DNA of 64,000 nt from positions 14,398,867 through 14,462,866 of the forward strand of contig CM030842.1 in NCBI GenBank assembly GCA_018105865.1, in the 5' to 3' direction. The position numbers were made by a program, and so were the translations under genes. How positions within the stretch are numbered: the first letter of the stretch is position 1; each line of letters starts with the position of its first letter. Positions 60,152 through 64,000 of the stretch are shown here, one piece after another. This DNA comes from Metaphire vulgaris. Its lineage: Eukaryota > Annelida > Clitellata > Crassiclitellata > Megascolecidae. The notes beneath the pieces are model-generated. The model worked only from the letters and a program-made list of their open reading frames with translations. It made no database searches and was not told the origin of the DNA.

Positions 60152-61839
60152 TGATTTTAAGTGGTTTAGGAGGCTAAGTAAGCCTGTGTGAAATTGATTG
60201 TAAAGTGACTTTTATTCAAAAATTAACACAAAATTATTGGAAAAAAAGAATTAGTTGATATGTGTCTCTGTTGACTTAGACTAATCACAATATAGAAATT
60301 GTTTATAAAACCAGAATGAAGAAGTTATGTTCAATGTTAATAATAAGATTTGGTGTGACATATCTCAAAACATGAGTTTATATTACAAAAAACATCGCAG
60401 ACACCAAGACCGCTTTTGTGTAGTGGCTTTGCTTTGAAAGGGGTGACCCACTTCCTCATTCTGTAGACATGTCTTTACTTGCTAGACATGAGGTTGAAAA
60501 TCAACCAATAAACTACTAGATATCAATTTTACATAGTCCCCGACAATACTCGGGTTTCACGCCGAGCAATTGGTATTAAAATGAGGACTTCAGAGTAAGC
60601 TAGGGCTTACATGACATATCTCCGGCTTCCGCCCTTCAGTGCGACTTCCAGCACCCCATATATGTCTGGCTTCACACGAAAGGAGTTAAACCTCCCAAAC
60701 CGAGTATATTCTATTACATTGCATGTAGTTACAAAGTCTCTGGCAGTTTAATGGTTAAAGTCACATCAGATAAGATAAATAGAAAATGACAGTACCATAA
60801 GAATACATCAACCACTGTCATTCAAAACACACTCTTCAAAGACTGCTCAGAGCCTGATATGAATCATTGCTGTGCTAGTTACCACCAAATATGCAGTAAT
60901 AGCATCCATTATGGTAGATGATAGTCACACATTGCTCGAAATCCCAATGACTGTGGCTAAGATCAATGCTAAGTTAGTGGCAAGCTGTGCTAACCGGCAG
61001 TCTCACAAATAAATACATATAACTAATCTTTTGTGAGCTATAAAGGTTGAAGATTTTTTGTGAAAACATAGCCACCAAACTTTTGAATGTAAAATCAAAA
61101 ACATAAGAAGAGCAGAATACCAGAAAGAGAACACAGCATAGAGATCTAAGCAGCTGACTTCTGAGGAAAACATCTGATCAATACACATAAGACAGAAATT
61201 TATTATCATCTCTCTTTGTAACTTGTATTGGGGCACAGTGCTATAGTGGTAGCATTCTTGCAATGCAACCGCAGAGTAGGGGGTTTGAATCAGACCCTAA
61301 CCAGTGTGTAGCAACATTGGGCAATGACTTGCTCTGCAATTATGATTCTTCACTTTGTGAATGACAAAACATGCACTAACAACCAAGTAATAATATTAAT
61401 AATCTTATTTTAATAAAATAAGAACAAGAAGAATCCTGTTCTCATTTATATGTATATCAACAATATTTAATTCTATTTATTAAAGGTACACGAACGCGGT
61501 AATTATGACATAGGTCATAGATCTATAATCGTCAAGCAAGTTTGGAGTCATGTTTCTGCACAATGAAACCAGCACAGCGCTAGATAAATTAATATTTAAT
61601 GGAAGACTTTAATCAAGAAATCAATACACCGTGAAAACCGGACAGAAGTGTCATGTTAGCAATAATGTTGCAAAGCTAATTAAGAAGTCATTTAATTGAT
61701 TAATTTAAGAGACCAATTTCCTCCGGTCCTTAACAATCCCTGGTCGAAAATGCTGCTCGAGCAGCTCACCGATGCCTCTGCCGTCTACGATTCTCGCCGC
61801 ATCGAGCAGGACAATGCACCAGTCCTTGTTCTGAGCCAT
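57366..61839 (-). CDS. MXD: MXD (MAD)-type bHLH-zip repressor, 5 exons
   Basis: Minus-strand exons: 61839-61770 (ATG in AAGAAATGG context), 59873-59786, 59180-59151, 58302-58188, 57557-57366 (TAA). The lengths sum to 495 nt, 164 residues, with all phases consistent (1, 2, 2, 0). MXD proteins pair with MAX on E-boxes and recruit SIN3 to oppose MYC. Exon 1 encodes the SIN3-interaction helix ([16 protein letters not shown]); exon 2 continues [11 protein letters not shown], the conserved linker. Exons 3-4 hold the bHLH ([19 protein letters not shown] ... [16 protein letters not shown]). Exon 5 holds a short leucine zipper ([23 protein letters not shown]) and a Ser-rich end. It is shorter than vertebrate MXDs (about 200-230) because the C-terminal tail is missing. 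Exon 3 is a 30-nt micro-exon with a GC donor. A piggyBac-like element and a tRNA-like SINE lie in intron 1, a LINE in intron 4. Confidence 0.92.
57915..58140 (-). mobile_element. LINE ORF2 C-terminal fragment in MXD intron 4
   Basis: On the minus strand: [16 protein letters not shown], then [17 protein letters not shown], the usual end of RTE/I-type LINE ORF2 proteins. A frameshift separates the two parts; the 5' part is absent. Confidence 0.75.
58303..59150 (-). other. MXD: GC-AG intron after a 30-nt micro-exon, MXD intron 3
   Basis: The micro-exon (59180-59151) ends ...GAAAAAACACG and is followed by GCAAGT. Joining CG to the C that opens exon 4 after TTTTTTGCAG gives Arg and restores NELEKTR-RANLRR, the bHLH basic region. 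The GT four bases further on does not keep the frame. Confidence 0.85.
59952..60689. mobile_element. piggyBac-like element in MXD intron 1
   Basis: TTAACCCCTTTAGTGTGG left, CACACGAAAGGAGTTAA right, TTAA at both ends; the first 30 bp match the element at 41454. No transposase fragment was recognised. It contains an (AAT)n repeat at 60101-60152. Confidence 0.75.
60101..60152. repeat. (AAT)17 microsatellite
   Basis: Perfect AAT units inside the 59952-60689 element. Confidence 0.96.
61230..61330 (+). mobile_element. tRNA-derived SINE-like head in MXD intron 1
   Basis: GGGCACAGTGCTATAGTGGTA is A-box-like and GGGGGTTTGAATCAGACCC is B-box-like, about 45 bp apart, as in a tRNA. Pairing of the arms is poor, so a SINE head or tRNA pseudogene is likelier than a gene. 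Confidence 0.4.
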
Positions 61840-62019
61840 TTCTTGCACGAGTTTCACTTGAAAATCTCCGAGAATCAAGAGATGAAAGACCGTCGACGGT
61901 CAGAGACTGATTCGTCTTCCTGCATCCGGCGAACGACAGGTGGCGCTGCCCATATTGGGTCGGGTCAAAGTCGGGTCAAACTATGGAAGACGCTTCAAAC
62001 CAGAACAAGTAACCAAGTA

Positions 62020-62210
62020 AATCTGGTTTATATGGCGCTAATTTTAGTTCCGCCGTGGCTGCTTATACTTAGGCGTTTTGCCTATCTTAAAATAGCTATG
62101 GGAGAGATGCAATGGTAAGACAGGCAATGGCAGAGAGTCTGTTGCAGACTAGCTGGCAATGGTCAATAGGCCTATATCCATAGGTAGTGAGCCTGGGGTG
62201 TTATAGATCA
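62020..62210 (-). mobile_element. LINE 3' end fragment upstream of MXD
   Basis: AAGTAACCAAGTAAATCTGG... and CTTAAAATAGCTATGGG match the 3' end of the LINE at 23803 in the same orientation. Confidence 0.6.
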
Positions 62211-62325
62211 GGTTTCCCAAACATTTTGAAAACGCGGCCCACTTCAGCGGTTTTGTAGCGAGTCGCTACAAAATCATACAAAACCCTAATCATAGCATGT
62301 AATTTAAAAATGCAGTTGGCCGTAA

Positions 62326-62776
62326 GTAAGTAAGTAAGTAAAATCTCGTAAACTTATACAGCGCACTTGAGGTAGTAGTACAGTACGCTGTAGTAGCTGC
62401 TTATTCTTTTGTGCAATTAAGGGTTGTGGACAAATGGAACAGTTTGGACGAGGTGGGAGTGACAGTTGAAACAGTAAACGGATTCAAAGGCTATCTCGGA
62501 AAACTATAGATAAAGTTGTAAAACGTATCTATGGGGGCAGAAGATGGCAGAGTGGGTTACGTGCTGGAGCGTCAGGCTGACGGAGCGGGTTCAAGCCCCG
62601 TTAGAGCCCCTAGTGTCCTTCACACAGGCAGTAGTGCCTCCTAAGCCACTTTAAATCATGTTACGTTTATTCGTTAAGTTTATTGTTTGACCATGTCGTA
62701 GGCTGCAGAGGGAGGCTGGAATTGAGTTCCAAAGTTCTGGTGCGGCGTATGAGAAAGCGCGTTTGCGTGTGGCGAA
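62326..62776. mobile_element. LINE/tRNA-like composite nested in the hAT-like repeat
   Basis: Opens with GTAAGTAAGTAAGTAAAATC, the tail of the 23803 LINE in reverse. It contains a plus-strand LINE C-terminus (VVDKWNSLDEVGVTVETVN, about 62428-62490) and a tRNA-like stretch at 62550-62612 with a good B box, GGTTCAAGCCC. It ends with LINE sequence like that near 24120. Probably several superimposed insertions. Confidence 0.6.
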
Positions 62777-63148
62777 CGTTAATTGAAAATAATCTTAGTT
62801 TTGAATAAATGGCAAACCAAAAGCTCTGCAGCAATTAGAATGAAAATATAGAAAATATATTAGACAGATTATTTAAATTTTTGCCATATAAGACAAACGG
62901 AGATAAATAGATATTGAAATATTATGAAAATATATTTTTCTAAATTTTGCCAGGAACATACCCTTTTTACGCGTCTTAAAAATCCTATGAGTATGCCAAA
63001 ATCGCTTAACCGCCAGGTTTCACTAAGTTATATTCAGCGATTCTCTATTTCTTAGTGGACTTTCAGAGCAAAATGGTCGGAATTTAATACGCTTGCCTTA
63101 CGTTATTTCGAGATAAGATTAATTTTAAAAGCGCTAGGATATATAGGC

Positions 63149-63463
63149 CAGGGCATGCGGCCCGGCAGACCATTTAGAAATAATGCAGAAAGTGAGAGAT
63201 GATTTGAAATTATTTTAGAGAAAGTTTGAAAAACATGCCATTTTATATGAAAATCATGAAAATGGTTATTAAAAATTCGATATTTGAGCAGCAAATGGTA
63301 AAATAGTTAATGTCATAATGCTACTCTGCTAGTATAGATAATAAAATTTATGCTGTATGTAAGCATCTTAATTATAAAAAATTTTGCTTTTTGTTTGTGC
63401 GGCCCGCCTAATGTAGTATTAGGTTTCATGCGGCCCGTTAGTGGAAAAGTTTGCCCACCTCTG
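63149..63463. mobile_element. hAT-type MITE, GTGGGCAAA termini, nested
   Basis: Left CAGGGCATGCGGCCC, right GTTTGCCCACCTCTG; duplication ATATAGGC / CTATAGGC, 7 of 8. It belongs to the same terminal group as the 30502 element. The remaining 63630-64000 shows no gene. Confidence 0.85.
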
Positions 63464-64000
63464 CTATAGGCCAAGATTTTCCAAACATTTTGGACCTGTC
63501 CAGCTCACTTCAGCGACCTTTTGTAACATGCCGCGTCGACCATGCAAACTTATTGTCAACTAAAATTGGATAAAACACTAATCATTAATTTTTAATATAA
63601 GCCGTGTATATGGAGTCTTGCAGGCATATAGGGTAAAGGCACCAAATTTGAGCACCTTAAGGAAAAATTAGAATTTCTCTTGAACCGTCTGGCATTTTCA
63701 TGTTCTGTTTGTTGCCAAGCATAGTTTACATGATTGGCTATAAAACGGAATGCAAACTTTACCTTCAGCACAGCCAGAAATTTTAGAATACTACAAATTA
63801 AAAAACTTAGAAAGTGCCCAATTTACTGTAGGAACTCCGATCCTTATTTGGGCACGAGGGGCTCAATTTATGATACGCATGCAATCTACAATTTAACTTT
63901 CACGAGTAAGAACAAACAAATGATATGATACTCTGTTTCTACTTCTAAATTTCCAAAATAGACCAATCTAAATGTTCGTTAAAAATTTAAGTTCATTTCA

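Larger units (their letters stand above)
62213..63630 (+). mobile_element. hAT-like repeat split by two nested insertions
   Basis: Begins CAGGTTTCCCAAACATTTTG and follows the order of the copy at 39940-40530. It is interrupted after TGCAGTTGGCC by 62326-62776 and again after ATATAGGC by 63149-63463. Removing both gives a continuous match to that copy through CCAAGATTTTCC and the following ...AAGCCGTGTATATGG. Confidence 0.75.

Noticed and set aside
61696..62118. 140-residue plus-strand ORF
   Set aside because: Antisense to MXD exon 1 and its 5' UTR, running into a LINE tail; no protein similarity recognised.

Overview
This is eukaryotic (metazoan) genomic DNA. Genes are split into short exons by introns of 0.2-3 kb, the background is AT-rich, and more than half of what can be read is transposon or microsatellite sequence. 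The palindrome TAGGCCTA recurs throughout. The gene set, hAT/piggyBac MITEs, LINE 3' fragments and SINEs suggest a marine invertebrate, perhaps an echinoderm or another non-vertebrate deuterostome. That placement is weak inference, because no decisive marker is present. No CRISPR, operon or prokaryotic feature is present.

Six genes can be supported. (1) 6647-8548 (+): last exons of an MGAT2-like N-acetylglucosaminyltransferase II. (2) 11116-11598 (-): a GC-rich first coding exon of a KCNQ-type potassium channel, reading left. (3) 25670-26130 (+): a complete two-exon ZNF706 homologue. (4) 35628-37650 (+): a two-exon secreted peptide precursor whose small cystine-loop peptide is bracketed by KR sites; it is unassigned to a family. 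(5) 43042-53061 (+): a complete 15-exon PUS1 tRNA pseudouridine synthase. (6) 57366-61839 (-): a complete 5-exon MXD-type bHLH-zipper repressor. PUS1 and MXD were rebuilt exon by exon; every junction phase closes and the summed lengths are multiples of three (454 and 164 residues).

The most unusual gene-level signal is splicing. PUS1 appears to need three non-canonical introns: GC-AG (intron 7), AT-AC with a U2-like ATAAGT donor (intron 4), and an AT-AA intron with a perfect U12-type ATATCCTT donor and a TCCTTAA branch motif (intron 13). MXD intron 3 is a further GC-AG intron. Both GC donors follow micro-exons (28 and 30 nt).

The rest is dominated by non-autonomous DNA transposons. Fifteen elements from about a dozen terminal-repeat families keep perfect 8-bp target duplications (hAT signature), several of them nested. 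A second set of about 80-bp palindromic elements sits at TTAA (piggyBac signature), five of them inside PUS1 introns, with two longer relatives at 41454-42859 and 59952-60689. A poly-T core near GACC-Tn-GCTTGTC recurs inside many of the hAT-like families that otherwise look unrelated.

Layout: 1-5700 microsatellites and one hAT MITE; 5700-8550 MGAT2; 8560-10570 decayed zinc-knuckle ORF and palindrome arrays; 10.6-14 kb KCNQ exon and nested hAT elements; 14-25 kb LINE and MITE debris; 25.3-27.1 kb ZNF706; 28-34 kb hAT elements; 34.4-38 kb peptide gene; 38-42.9 kb repeats ending in a piggyBac remnant against PUS1; 43-53.1 kb PUS1; 54-57.3 kb AT-rich and repeats; 57.4-61.8 kb MXD; 62-64 kb nested repeats.
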